From positions 124,001 to 188,000 of the forward strand of contig NZ_QREV01000001.1 in the NCBI RefSeq assembly GCF_003363715.1: a stretch of DNA of 64,000 nt, given 5' to 3'. The translations under genes and the position numbers were made by a program. Each line of letters opens with the position of its first letter. The first letter of the stretch is position 1. The DNA comes from Parabacteroides acidifaciens. GTDB lineage: Bacteria; Bacteroidota; Bacteroidia; Bacteroidales; Tannerellaceae. This document shows, in pieces, positions 6,817 to 15,640 of this stretch. Below the pieces are notes generated by a model, which was not told the origin of the DNA, ran no database searches, and saw nothing but the letters and a program-made list of their open reading frames with translations.

Positions 6817-8730
6817 ATGACAATTCAATATAAGACTCCATCCGCAGACTTGCAGCATCAGTTGGATCTTCTGCAAAAAGAATTCGACTATGAAAAGGAG
6901 ATGTACAGGGAACAGACCGAGCGGACCGGAATACACCGGCGCATCCAGCAGGGACTTTGCTGGTATCCCGTCTTGCCGGGAAGGAGTTACTATAATTCAC
7001 TTAACCAACTCGTCATCGAGATCGAACGGCGGGAAGACAAAGAGATAGAACATAACTTCGAGTACGGGCGGCCGGTTTGTTTTTTCACAACGGGCGCAAG
7101 CGGGAAACCGGAATACCTGAACTTCTCGGCAGTTATCAGCTACGTGCAGGACGACCGCATGGTTGTAGTATTGCCCTCGCCTTCCGCCCTGTTCGACATT
7201 CAGGGAAAAAGCGAGATCGGCGTACAGCTCTATTTCGACGAGACCAGCTATAAGACGATGTTTAGCGCCTTGTCTGCCGTCATAGGCGCCAAAGGAAACC
7301 GCCTGGCTTACCTGCGCGATGTGTTATTAGGAAAGACACCTGCCGGCAGGCGCACGCTTTTCCCGATCCGTTTTCCCTGGCTGAACGGGTCGCAGGAAGA
7401 GGCTGTCAACCATGTGCTGGCGGCCAAAGACGTTTCGATCGTACACGGCCCTCCCGGAACCGGAAAGACAACGACTTTGGTAGAGGCGATCTACGAGACT
7501 TTGCATCGTGAAAACCAGGTGATGGTCTGTGCACAGAGTAATACGGCCGTAGACTGGATCGCGGAGAAGTTAGTGGACCGCGGCATAAACGTCCTGCGTA
7601 TCGGCAATCCGACGCGGGTAAACGACAAGATGCTTTCCTTCACCTACGAACGGCGTTTCGAATCGCATCCCGACTATGCCGAACTGTGGGGCATCCGCAA
7701 GGCGATCCGCGAGATACAATCCAACCTGAAGAAGAAAAGTCACAGCGAGAAAGAGACGGCACGCAACCGTCTTTCCCGTCTCCGCTTCCGGGTAACGGAG
7801 TTAGAGGTGAAGATCGATGCGGAACTGTTTGCCGAAGCGCGCGTCGTTGCCTGCACACTGGTCGGCTCTGCCAACCGGGTGCTGATGAACCGCAACTTCA
7901 CTTCCTTGTTTATCGACGAAGCGGCACAGGCGCTCGAAGCAGCCTGCTGGATCGCCATCGGAAAGGCGGACCGCGTTATCCTTGCCGGCGACCATCACCA
8001 GCTCCCGCCTACTATTAAATGTATAGAGGCGGCACGGGGCGGACTGGACTGCACGCTGATGCAAAAAGTAACGGACAGTAAACCGGAAGTTGTCTCGCTA
8101 CTGAAAACACAATACCGGATGCACGACGACATCATGCGCTTCCCCTCCCACTGGTTCTATAACGACGAATTGCTGTCTGCGCCGGAGGTGAAACATCGCG
8201 GCATCCTGGAATACGACACGCCTGTCGTCTGGCTTGACACGGCGGACTGCCATTTTACGGAAGACCAGCTTGCCGACAGCATGAGCCGTATCAATAAAGA
8301 CGAAGCGAACCTGCTGGTCTCGACCTTGCAGACTTATATTGGGAAGATCGGAAAAGAGCGCGTCCTGGACGAGAGCATCGACTTCGGACTGATCTCGCCC
8401 TATAAATCCCAGGTGCATTATATCCGGGGACTGATCAAACGCAATGCCTTCTTCAAACCTTTCCGCCGTCTGATCACCGTCCACACGGTAGACGGTTTCC
8501 AGGGACAGGAACGCGATGTGATCATGATCAGCCTCGTCCGTGCCAACGAGAAAGGACAGATCGGCTTCCTCGGCGACCTGCGCCGCATGAATGTGGCCAT
8601 CACCCGCGCCCGGATGAAACTGATAATCTTAGGCGATGCACCGACGATGACACGGCATGCTTTCTATAAGGCGCTTTTCCAATATATCCGGCAGAACGGG
8701 CAAGTGATAACGCTTACACCTGAAGAATAG
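6817..8730 (+). CDS. UPF1-like SF1B DNA/RNA helicase (AAA_11/AAA_12)
   Basis: This 637-aa cytoplasmic superfamily 1 helicase has Walker A GPPGTGKTTT (about 211-220). The Walker B-like IDEAAQ is followed by GDHHQLPPT (motif III). Later come QYRMHDDIMRFPS (motif IV), HTVDGFQGQERD (motif V) and RRMNVAITRARMKL (motif VI). The N-terminal 200 residues form the beta-barrel/accessory region seen in IGHMBP2/UPF1-type proteins. A basic helical insert (about 290-320) separates the motifs. The ATG at 6817 is preferred; the upstream in-frame TTG overlaps the promoter. The nucleic-acid role in Bacteroidota is undetermined. Transcribed alone. Confidence 0.88.
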   Translation: MTIQYKTPSADLQHQLDLLQKEFDYEKEMYREQTERTGIHRRIQQGLCWYPVLPGRSYYNSLNQLVIEIERREDKEIEHNFEYGRPVCFFTTGASGKPEYLNFSAVISYVQDDRMVVVLPSPSALFDIQGKSEIGVQLYFDETSYKTMFSALSAVIGAKGNRLAYLRDVLLGKTPAGRRTLFPIRFPWLNGSQEEAVNHVLAAKDVSIVHGPPGTGKTTTLVEAIYETLHRENQVMVCAQSNTAVDWIAEKLVDRGINVLRIGNPTRVNDKMLSFTYERRFESHPDYAELWGIRKAIREIQSNLKKKSHSEKETARNRLSRLRFRVTELEVKIDAELFAEARVVACTLVGSANRVLMNRNFTSLFIDEAAQALEAACWIAIGKADRVILAGDHHQLPPTIKCIEAARGGLDCTLMQKVTDSKPEVVSLLKTQYRMHDDIMRFPSHWFYNDELLSAPEVKHRGILEYDTPVVWLDTADCHFTEDQLADSMSRINKDEANLLVSTLQTYIGKIGKERVLDESIDFGLISPYKSQVHYIRGLIKRNAFFKPFRRLITVHTVDGFQGQERDVIMISLVRANEKGQIGFLGDLRRMNVAITRARMKLIILGDAPTMTRHAFYKALFQYIRQNGQVITLTPEE

Positions 8731-8766
8731 TTCGCCCGGCAGGAAGGAAGGGAAATAAATTTTCCC

Positions 8767-8774
8767 TATATTTG
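8767..8774 (+). promoter_or_regulatory. -7 promoter element for the HAD-hotdog/menF transcript
   Basis: TATATTTG, 28 bp before the ATG at 8803. Confidence 0.7.
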
Positions 8775-8802
8775 TATCATTAACAAAAAATACAGAGAGG
8801 CC

Positions 8803-10035
8803 ATGAAGTATAAATTATTAGTTCTCGACGTAGACGGGACGCTGCTCAACAATAACAAAGAGATCAGTCCCCGTACCCAAGCTGCCCTGTTGAAGGTACA
8901 GCAAATGGGCGTACATATCGTATTGGCATCAGGAAGACCGACAAATGGCGTCATGCCCATCGCTGAAAAGCTGGAACTGAATCATTACGGAGGTTATATC
9001 CTTTCCTACAACGGCGGTCAGATCATCAACGCGCAGACCGGCGAACTTCTATTTGAGAAACGTATCGATCCGGAATGGATTCCCTATTTCGAGAAGAAAG
9101 CGAAGAAAAACGACTTTGCCATCTTCACCTATCACAAGGACTTTATCCTGACGGATAAGCCGGACAACAAGTATGTCATCCAGGAAGCAAACCTGAACAA
9201 GATGCAGATTATCGGTGTCGATAACTTTGCCGAAGCCGTCGACTTCGCCCCCTGCAAATGTATGCTGGCAAGCGATGACGAAGAGGCGCTGATAGGACTG
9301 GAAAACCATTGGAAGAAACGGCTGGACGGAGTCTTGGAAGCTTTCCGCTCGGAACCCTATTTCCTTGAGGTCGTGCCCCAGTTTATAGACAAAGGAAACA
9401 CGTTAGGCGTGTTGATGACCAAATTGGAGATTCGTCCGGAAGAAGTGATTGCCATGGGCGACGGCGTTTGCGACGTAACGATGTTGCAGTTGGCCGGTGT
9501 CGGCATCGCAATGGGCAACGCACAAGATTCGGTGAAGGCCTGTGTGGACAATACGACGCTCACCAACGAAGAAGACGGTGTCGCCTTTGCCGTAGAAAAA
9601 GCAATCCTGGCGGAAATACGTCCGACCGAAGTTCCGCTCGACCAGCTCAATATGCGCGCCAAGCATGCCTTGATGGGCAACCTCGGCATCCAATACACCT
9701 ACGCATCGGAAGACCGTGTGGAAGCAACGATGCCCGTGGACGAACGTACGCGCCAGCCTTTCGGAATCCTGCACGGCGGCGCAACGCTTGCACTGGCTGA
9801 AACGGTTGCCGGACTGGGTTCGATGATCCTGGCAAAGCCGGACGAGATCGTTGTCGGCATGCAGGTCAGCGGCAACCATATGTCGTCCGCCCACGAAGGA
9901 GACACGGTCCGTGCCGTCGGAACCATCATTCACAAAGGTCGCTCCTCGCACGTATGGAATGTGGATGTCTTTACATCAACCGACAAACTGGTATCATCCA
10001 TCCGCGTGGTCAACAGTATATTAAAGAAGAAATGA
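8803..10035 (+). CDS. HAD (Cof/HAD-IIB) phosphatase fused to hotdog thioesterase, probable DHNA-CoA thioesterase activity
   Basis: The protein is a 410-aa fusion. Residues 1 to about 270 are a complete Cof-type HAD hydrolase: DVDGT (nucleophile D9, D11), S43 in ASGR, K197, and GDGVCD (219-224). The usual GDGxND is altered to CD. Residues about 284-407 form a PaaI/MenI-like hotdog domain with FGILHGGATLALAET (320-334), including the HGG turn and catalytic-type E333. The next gene, a menF-like isochorismate synthase, overlaps by 4 bp (ATGA). That suggests the hotdog part hydrolyses 1,4-dihydroxy-2-naphthoyl-CoA in menaquinone synthesis. This specificity rests on context. What the HAD half dephosphorylates is unknown. 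Confidence 0.82.
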   Translation: MKYKLLVLDVDGTLLNNNKEISPRTQAALLKVQQMGVHIVLASGRPTNGVMPIAEKLELNHYGGYILSYNGGQIINAQTGELLFEKRIDPEWIPYFEKKAKKNDFAIFTYHKDFILTDKPDNKYVIQEANLNKMQIIGVDNFAEAVDFAPCKCMLASDDEEALIGLENHWKKRLDGVLEAFRSEPYFLEVVPQFIDKGNTLGVLMTKLEIRPEEVIAMGDGVCDVTMLQLAGVGIAMGNAQDSVKACVDNTTLTNEEDGVAFAVEKAILAEIRPTEVPLDQLNMRAKHALMGNLGIQYTYASEDRVEATMPVDERTRQPFGILHGGATLALAETVAGLGSMILAKPDEIVVGMQVSGNHMSSAHEGDTVRAVGTIIHKGRSSHVWNVDVFTSTDKLVSSIRVVNSILKKK

Positions 10036-11132
10036 CTCCCGACGAAATCAGCACTTGCCATATAATAGACGCATTAATCAACGAGAACCGGAGTTTTGCA
10101 CTCTGGCGCATACCGGGAGAATCGCCCCGTTTCGCCATGCAGACCTCCGGTTCTGCACGTCTTCTCTATAACATCGAGGAACTGGACGGGCAAAGCGGTT
10201 TCGTCATCGCTCCGTTCCATGTCAGCGAACAGCATCCGATTGTCCTGATCCGCCCCGACACAACCGTTGTGCCATCGGCATGGCACAACCGTGCCAATAC
10301 CATGACACAACCGTGTCACCGGCATGGCACAACCGTGCCAACAGTGGGAAATGACAAGGAAGACTACGCATATCGCTTCAACCTCTTTATCGAACCGCTC
10401 CGCAAGAAGGCATTCGACAAACTCGTCCTGTCGCGCCATCAGGTCGTGGACGGACAGCCGCTCTCCTTCTCGCCTGCCGCCACGTTCTACGAGGCTATCA
10501 AGCGGTATCGGTATTCATATGTTTACCTTTGCCATACGCCGGCAACAGGAACCTGGCTCGGCTGCACGCCCGAAATCATCCTCTCCGGGGAAAAGGGCGA
10601 ATGGCACACGGTGGCCCTTGCCGGGACACAGCCGCTTCAAGACGGAGAGTTGCCGACGGAATGGGACGACAAAAACAGGGAGGAACAGGAATACGTGGCA
10701 TTCTACATCCGCAAACAGCTACACGCATTAGGCATCAAGCCGGAAGAGTCAGCACCGTCTCCGGTTCGCGCCGGGGAGTTGGCGCATCTGAAAAGTGATT
10801 TCAGCTTTCCCCTGCCCGACAATAGAAAGCTGGGCGACCTGTTGAAACGACTGCATCCCACACCGGCAGTCTGCGGATTACCAAAAGAAGAAGCATACCG
10901 TTTCATCCGGGAGAATGAGGGCTACGACCGGAGCTACTATTCCGGTTTTATCGGCCTTCTGGCTCCCGAAGGCAGAAGCGACCTGTATGTAAACCTACGC
11001 TGCATGAACATCCTTGCCAATACGCTTGTTTTGTATGCAGGCGGCGGCATTCTCGCCTCTTCCGAGCCGGAAAGCGAATGGCTGGAAACAGAAGCGAAAA
11101 TGCAAACCATGAAACGGTTGCTGGAAATATAA
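10032..11132 (+). CDS. menF: Isochorismate synthase, menaquinone pathway (MenF-like)
   Basis: This 366-aa chorismate-binding enzyme would turn chorismate into isochorismate at the start of menaquinone synthesis. The conserved C-terminal half contains CTPEIILSG, HLKSDF, LHPTPAVCGLP and YAGGGI..SEPESEWLETEAKM, the Mg and chorismate site of the family. The start overlaps the upstream stop as ATGA, so the pair is translationally coupled. The N-terminal part is short, as in Bacteroidota homologues. Residues about 76-102 are encoded by an in-frame repeat array of GGCACAACCGTGCC-type palindromes. They read as a low-conservation linker rich in T, H and R, placed between the N-terminal domain and the catalytic core. 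Anthranilate or salicylate synthase is less likely given the neighbours. Confidence 0.82.
   Translation: MTPDEISTCHIIDALINENRSFALWRIPGESPRFAMQTSGSARLLYNIEELDGQSGFVIAPFHVSEQHPIVLIRPDTTVVPSAWHNRANTMTQPCHRHGTTVPTVGNDKEDYAYRFNLFIEPLRKKAFDKLVLSRHQVVDGQPLSFSPAATFYEAIKRYRYSYVYLCHTPATGTWLGCTPEIILSGEKGEWHTVALAGTQPLQDGELPTEWDDKNREEQEYVAFYIRKQLHALGIKPEESAPSPVRAGELAHLKSDFSFPLPDNRKLGDLLKRLHPTPAVCGLPKEEAYRFIRENEGYDRSYYSGFIGLLAPEGRSDLYVNLRCMNILANTLVLYAGGGILASSEPESEWLETEAKMQTMKRLLEI
10257..10339 (+). repeat. Intragenic 22-bp-period palindrome array inside menF
   Basis: Palindromic units lie at 10282-10295 (GGCACAACCGTGCC), 10304-10317 (GACACAACCGTGTC) and 10326-10339 (GGCACAACCGTGCC), spaced exactly 22 bp apart. 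A related 17-bp unit at 10257-10273 precedes them. Spacers are ATCGGCAT, AATACCAT and ACCGGCAT. The second unit differs from its neighbours at two positions that change together and keep the palindrome. Confidence 0.85.
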
Positions 11133-11157
11133 TTCATAATTCTTAATTCATAATTCG
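11130..11157 (+). repeat. Heptamer tandem array between menF and cysK
   Basis: Four consecutive 7-mers TAATTCA, TAATTCT, TAATTCA, TAATTCG fill the gap. The first three bases are the menF stop codon, and the array ends one base before the cysK ATG. Confidence 0.85.
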
Positions 11158-11158
11158 T

Positions 11159-12109
11159 ATGGCACACATAGCAAAAAAGCTGACCGACCTCGTCGGTAAC
11201 ACACCGCTGTTGGAGTTCTCTAACTTTAACGCAAGTAAAGGGCTGAAAGCAAAAGTAATCGGCAAGCTGGAATATTTCAATCCGGCAGGAAGCGTGAAAG
11301 ACCGCGTGGCGCTCGCCATGATAGAAGATGCAGAAGAAAAAGGGCTCCTGAAACCGGGCGCAACCATCATAGAGCCGACCAGCGGAAACACAGGTGTCGG
11401 ACTGGCTTTCGTCTCGGCGGCGAAAGGTTACAAGCTGATCCTGACAATGCCCGAAACCATGAGCCTCGAACGGCGTAACCTGTTGAAGGCATTGGGTGCA
11501 AACCTCGTTCTCACTCCCGGAACGGAAGGGATGAAAGGAGCTATCGCGAAAGCGGAGGCTCTGCGCGACAGCACACCGGGCTCCATCATCTTGCAGCAGT
11601 TTGAGAACCCGGCAAACCCGGCACAGCACGTAAAAACGACCGCACAGGAAATCTGGCGCGACACAGACGGTCAGGTCGATATCTTTGTGGCCGGTGTCGG
11701 AACGGGCGGAACTGTCAGCGGTGTCGGCAAAGGCCTGAAAGCCCACAATCCGAACATCAAGATCGTTGCCGTCGAGCCAAGTGACTCGCCTGTCCTCTCC
11801 GGCGGCAAACCGGGACCGCATAAGATTCAGGGAATCGGCGCCGGCTTTATCCCCAAAGCTTATGACGGTACGGTTGTCGATGAAATCATCCAAGTAGAAG
11901 GAGACGATGCGATCCGCACATCCCGCGAACTGGCACAAAAAGAAGGTCTGCTGGTTGGCATCTCATCCGGCGCTGCCGTATATGCCGCTCTCCAACTGGC
12001 CCGGCTGCCGGAAAATGAAGAAAAAACGATTGTCGCATTACTGCCCGATACGGGAGAAAGATATCTTTCGACGGTCTTGTATGCGTTCGAAGAATATCCG
12101 CTTCTTTAA
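11159..12109 (+). CDS. cysK: Cysteine synthase A (O-acetylserine sulfhydrylase)
   Basis: This 316-aa PLP enzyme makes L-cysteine from O-acetylserine and sulfide in the cytosol. The PLP lysine is K47 in NPAGSVKDR. The phosphate and substrate loops PTSGNTG (near 74) and GVGTGGT are intact, and SSGAAVY and LPDTGERY are present near the C-terminus. Length is standard. It lies 26 bp after menF, with only the heptamer array between, and may be read through from the same transcript. The ribosome site would have to lie in the AT-rich array and no clear Shine-Dalgarno sequence is visible. CysK rather than CysM is favoured by overall motif agreement. Confidence 0.93.
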   Translation: MAHIAKKLTDLVGNTPLLEFSNFNASKGLKAKVIGKLEYFNPAGSVKDRVALAMIEDAEEKGLLKPGATIIEPTSGNTGVGLAFVSAAKGYKLILTMPETMSLERRNLLKALGANLVLTPGTEGMKGAIAKAEALRDSTPGSIILQQFENPANPAQHVKTTAQEIWRDTDGQVDIFVAGVGTGGTVSGVGKGLKAHNPNIKIVAVEPSDSPVLSGGKPGPHKIQGIGAGFIPKAYDGTVVDEIIQVEGDDAIRTSRELAQKEGLLVGISSGAAVYAALQLARLPENEEKTIVALLPDTGERYLSTVLYAFEEYPLL

Positions 12110-12207
12110 TTGACAATGGACAATTGACAATTGACAATTGACAATTTGAATAACTTTGATGATCGTTTCTTTAATTGTCAATTGTCCATTGTCAATTATC
12201 AATTCTC
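12109..12207. terminator. 24-bp perfect inverted repeat built from heptamers, between convergent genes
   Basis: Arms 12109-12132 and 12173-12196 are exact reverse complements. The left side is a tandem of TGACAAT heptamers (12111-12145). The right side is AATTGTC-type heptamers (12173-12207) and overlaps the stop of the opposing gene. The position between cysK (+) and the ThuA-like gene (-) suggests a bidirectional transcription barrier. Confidence 0.6.
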
Positions 12208-13113
12208 TTTGTAGTTCTTACGAAGAGAGCAACTTGTCTCCGTCGGGAAGTCTTTCGGGACTTTCTGTGTCACCTTGCCGGTAGCAGCCCATTCGGCACC
12301 GCGAAGCAAAAGGACCTGGAAACCGGTGCACTGCATGGCGATGTTATCTTCCGGCGTCGGACCGGCATGGCCGAGCATTGTATGGAAAATACGGGCGTTG
12401 CCGTAATCGACCGTAAAGACCAGCGGTTCTTCGCGTCCGGAGCCATTCGTTTCTTTCTCCGAATAAGCGGTGTATAGAATATCCTGGATGTTGCCGGGGC
12501 CACGCATGCGGTCGTAGAGTTCGTCCTGGGCATGACGCCATTTCACGGGCAAGCCTTTTACGATCGGATGTACTTTGTTACGGCCGTTCAATACATATTC
12601 ATGCTGGCGTCCGTGCGAACCGCCTACGCCTGCCGAACTGTCCTTGATCAATTTGCCATCCTGCCAATAGACATAAGGACCTGCATTCTCATTACGGCCT
12701 TCCCAACCGCCCAGAGCGCAAATCTTATTAAATTCCGGCCATTTGGAGAAAGCATTATCGGCGGCATGATAAATCACGACACCTCCGCCGTTCTGCACAA
12801 ACTCCAGAAAGCGTCGGTTTGTTTCTTCCGGCCACGAATCGCCGTTATAATCCAACACAACTAACTGGTAAGGGGTGAAATCGAGCACAAAACCGGACAT
12901 ATCTTTTCCCTGCCCGGGAGAGACTGCAAAGTCGACATCAAAACGGCCGGAGTTCTCCAATATCTGCTTCAACACGACATGGCTCACTTGCCAATTATGG
13001 TTGTTTTGTCCGGTGATTAATAATGTTTTAATCGGTTTACGCGCTGAAACCGTACAGGCTAACAGAAGGGAAAAAACTACTAATAAGAGCTTTCCTAAGT
13101 GTAAATGTCTCAT
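12199..13113 (-). CDS. Secreted ThuA-like domain protein
   Basis: This 304-aa protein has an N-terminal signal peptide (MRHLHLGKLLLVVFSLLLACTVSA) and a ThuA-like, glutamine-amidotransferase-like fold. Recognisable segments are KTLLITGQNNHNW, LVVLDYNGDSW, FVQNGGGVVIYHAADNAF and the late MLGHAGPTPED. ThuA domains are linked to disaccharide use or to sugar-oxidising enzymes in Bacteroidota, but the substrate is unknown here. A Cys at residue 20 raises the option of lipidation, although the lipobox is imperfect. It is monocistronic, divergent from the following membrane-protein gene, with a TACATTTG box at 13145-13152. Confidence 0.82.
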   Translation of the reverse strand: MRHLHLGKLLLVVFSLLLACTVSARKPIKTLLITGQNNHNWQVSHVVLKQILENSGRFDVDFAVSPGQGKDMSGFVLDFTPYQLVVLDYNGDSWPEETNRRFLEFVQNGGGVVIYHAADNAFSKWPEFNKICALGGWEGRNENAGPYVYWQDGKLIKDSSAGVGGSHGRQHEYVLNGRNKVHPIVKGLPVKWRHAQDELYDRMRGPGNIQDILYTAYSEKETNGSGREEPLVFTVDYGNARIFHTMLGHAGPTPEDNIAMQCTGFQVLLLRGAEWAATGKVTQKVPKDFPTETSCSLRKNYKEN

Positions 13114-13144
13114 GGTATTCTATGGTTTAAAGATTTGTATGAGA

Positions 13145-13152
13145 CAAATGTA
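13145..13152 (-). promoter_or_regulatory. -7 promoter element for the ThuA-like gene
   Basis: TACATTTG on the minus strand, 32 bp before the start. It is arranged back to back with the plus-strand box at 13173. Confidence 0.65.
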
Positions 13153-13172
13153 GTAAATCAATATGAAATATG

Positions 13173-13180
13173 TACTTTTG
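13173..13180 (+). promoter_or_regulatory. -7 promoter element for the 13.2 kb outer-membrane protein gene
   Basis: TACTTTTG, 26 bp before the ATG at 13206. Confidence 0.65.
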
Positions 13181-13205
13181 TTGCCGAAAGAAAAGAACCC
13201 TCTAT

Positions 13206-14066
13206 ATGAAATATCTATCTCAAACACTACTGATTGCACTTGTAATTCTATTTTCAGCACTTGATTGCCATGCCGATGATTGGCGCGACAAAACGAAACT
13301 GCTTATTTACTCCCCTCGTTATTTCGGTCCGAATGCATTCCCGATTCCGGAAATGAGGGACGGACAGGTCAGCCAGCGCTATGAAGTGGAAGTGCGGGGC
13401 GAATATCATTATTATACAGGCGATAAGACCTCGGATATAATAGGACGCGCCTTGTTGCCGTTCTTCCGGGGACGCGCCGGAATAGAAATAAACTGGTGCT
13501 TCAAGGAAAAATATAAGATGACGCCGGAGACACGCGACGAACGTTTTGCCGTAGAGACGGAAAGCCCTATCAAATATAATGGCGATATTGTCATCAGTTC
13601 CTTCTTTCAAGTCCTGAGTAGTGAGAAATGGGTGGATGCTGTTGTCAGCGCCAATATCAAGACAGCCAGTGGCGGACGTTTGTGCGATGCCCGTTTTACG
13701 GATGCCGCCTCTTATTGGTTCGATGTAAACGTCGGACGAAACCTTTGGAAAAGCACAGACGGAAAAGCGTCGATCCGTATGCAGGCATTGGCGGGCTTCT
13801 ACTGCTGGATGACGAACGACATGGTACACCGGCAGAACGACGCAATCTCATACGGAGTCGGTTTCACAGGCAAGTACCGGGGATTTACGCTCGCTACCAA
13901 CCTGGCAGGTTTCTACGGATATGAAAACAATGGCGACCGCCCCATCCATTGGCGAAACAACCTGAGATATGAGATTAAGAAGAACATTATCTCTTTCCGC
14001 TACACACACGGAATGAAAGACAACCTCTATGAAACCTATTCGTTAGGATATATCCGCTGCTTCTAA
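13206..14066 (+). CDS. Outer-membrane beta-barrel-like protein, unknown function
   Basis: The product (286 aa) has a cleavable signal (MKYLSQTLLIALVILFSALDCHA). Alternating hydrophobic/aromatic strands follow, with many Tyr, Phe and Trp (for example RYEVEVRGEYHYY, AISYGVGFTGKYRG, FTLATNLAGFYGY). It ends in a strand with a C-terminal Phe (SLGYIRCF), as outer-membrane barrels usually do. I do not recognise a named family. The ClC gene starts 32 bp downstream in the same direction, so the two may share a transcript. The start at 13206 gives a proper signal peptide; the longer in-frame extension lies in the promoter. Confidence 0.65.
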   Translation: MKYLSQTLLIALVILFSALDCHADDWRDKTKLLIYSPRYFGPNAFPIPEMRDGQVSQRYEVEVRGEYHYYTGDKTSDIIGRALLPFFRGRAGIEINWCFKEKYKMTPETRDERFAVETESPIKYNGDIVISSFFQVLSSEKWVDAVVSANIKTASGGRLCDARFTDAASYWFDVNVGRNLWKSTDGKASIRMQALAGFYCWMTNDMVHRQNDAISYGVGFTGKYRGFTLATNLAGFYGYENNGDRPIHWRNNLRYEIKKNIISFRYTHGMKDNLYETYSLGYIRCF

Positions 14067-14098
14067 ACCAACCGGAACGCTCCCTTGTTTAAAGGGGA

Positions 14099-15640
14099 AT
14101 GAAGGTTAATCGGATAGTAAAGCTGAAACTGGTAGACGCCAGGCTCTATTTCGTGAGCCTGATCGTGGGGCTGCTGACCGGACTGGTGGCAGTGCCCTAT
14201 CACTATTTGCTGCAACTATTCTTCGATATGCGGAAAGAGTTCTTCCGCTCTTCCCCTCCCTGGTATTATCATGTAGCCTTGTTCCTTGCCTTGTGGGGAC
14301 TACTTTGCTTTGTCGCCTGGCTGGTCAGGCGATGGCCGTACATATCGGGCGGAGGCATTTCCCAAACACGCGGGGCCATCAACGGACGGATCGAATATAA
14401 GCATTCCCTCCGGCAATTGCTGGCCAAATTTACCGGCGGTGTCCTGACACTCAGCAGCGGATTGTCGATGGGCCGTGAAGGCCCTTCCGTACAGATGGGT
14501 TCCTACATCGGAGATCTGGTTAGCAAATGGGGACATATCCTGAGCGGAGAACGCAAACAGCTTCTTGCAGCAGGCGCAGGTGCCGGGTTAGCTGCCGCTT
14601 TCGCAGCACCTCTTGCAGCAGCCACCTTAGTTATCGAGTCGATCGAACGTTTCGATGCACCCAAAACAGCCATTACAACGATTCTGGCAGGTGTCGTCGC
14701 CGGAACGATTGCGAGCACTATCTTCCCGATCAACCCGTATCACGAGATACAAGCCATTGTCCCTGATCTTGCGTTAGGGCTACATATAAAGCTATATCTA
14801 CTCTTTGCGGTTATCGTATCGGTTTTCGGTAAGTTCTATTCCCTCCTGATGCTCTATGCCAAACGTATGTATCCGGCTATCCGGCAACCGGAATACATCA
14901 AACTGTTGGCCCTTCTGGTCATGGCTTACGTCATCTCGCTGACAATAACCGACCTGACGGGCGGAGGTGAACAGTTTCTGATGCAACAGGCGGAAGGGGG
15001 CAACAACAATATTTACTGGATTGCCGGCATGATGCTCCTTCATATGGTGTTTACCGTTTTTTCCTTCTCTTCAGGCTTACCGGGAGGAAGTTTCATTCCG
15101 ACACTGGTGACAGGCGGACTGATCGGCAAACTGTTCGCTCTCGTGTTGGTGCAGCATGGCGTGATCGGGATGGAGAATGTAAGCTATGTCATGCTGATCG
15201 GAATGGCTGCATTCCTGATTGCCGTTGTCCGTACGCCTATCACGGCAATCATACTTATCACGGAGATAACTGCACATTTCGAGGTGTTCTATCCTTCCAT
15301 CGTGGTCGGAGGCCTCACCTATTATTTCACGGAACTGCTGGAGATAAAGCCGTTCAACGTCATGTTCTACGAAGAGATGATCAATAAGCCGGTCTTCCGT
15401 GAACAGAAACGACTGATCCTGAATATCGAAATCATGGCAGGCGCTTACTTCGACGGGAAAGACGTTGACACACTCGAACTGCCCAACCATTGCGTAATCC
15501 AAAATATCCACCGCGACCATAAAGACATCTCTCCCGCCGGCCAAACCATTCTCCCCGGCGACCAGCTCACGATCGAACTGGACGCCCAGGATATAGAAAA
15601 GCTGTATGAGCCGTTAGTGAGTATGGCTAATATCCACTAA
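14099..15640 (+). CDS. ClC-family chloride channel/transporter with C-terminal TrkA_C-like domain
   Basis: The 513-aa inner-membrane ClC protein has the three anion-site motifs: SGGGI (83-87), GREGPS with gating Glu E127 (125-130), and GGSFIPT (about 334). The C-terminal 75 residues (VDTLELPNHCVIQNIHRD, GDQLTIELDAQD) look like an RCK/TrkA_C regulatory domain rather than CBS domains. By alignment to E. coli ClC in the APLAxxxxxIE segment, the proton-glutamate position E203 corresponds to Ser181. Proton coupling may therefore be absent or use another residue. Start ATG has AAGGGGA upstream. It is probably cotranscribed with the preceding barrel protein. Confidence 0.88.
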   Translation: MKVNRIVKLKLVDARLYFVSLIVGLLTGLVAVPYHYLLQLFFDMRKEFFRSSPPWYYHVALFLALWGLLCFVAWLVRRWPYISGGGISQTRGAINGRIEYKHSLRQLLAKFTGGVLTLSSGLSMGREGPSVQMGSYIGDLVSKWGHILSGERKQLLAAGAGAGLAAAFAAPLAAATLVIESIERFDAPKTAITTILAGVVAGTIASTIFPINPYHEIQAIVPDLALGLHIKLYLLFAVIVSVFGKFYSLLMLYAKRMYPAIRQPEYIKLLALLVMAYVISLTITDLTGGGEQFLMQQAEGGNNNIYWIAGMMLLHMVFTVFSFSSGLPGGSFIPTLVTGGLIGKLFALVLVQHGVIGMENVSYVMLIGMAAFLIAVVRTPITAIILITEITAHFEVFYPSIVVGGLTYYFTELLEIKPFNVMFYEEMINKPVFREQKRLILNIEIMAGAYFDGKDVDTLELPNHCVIQNIHRDHKDISPAGQTILPGDQLTIELDAQDIEKLYEPLVSMANIH

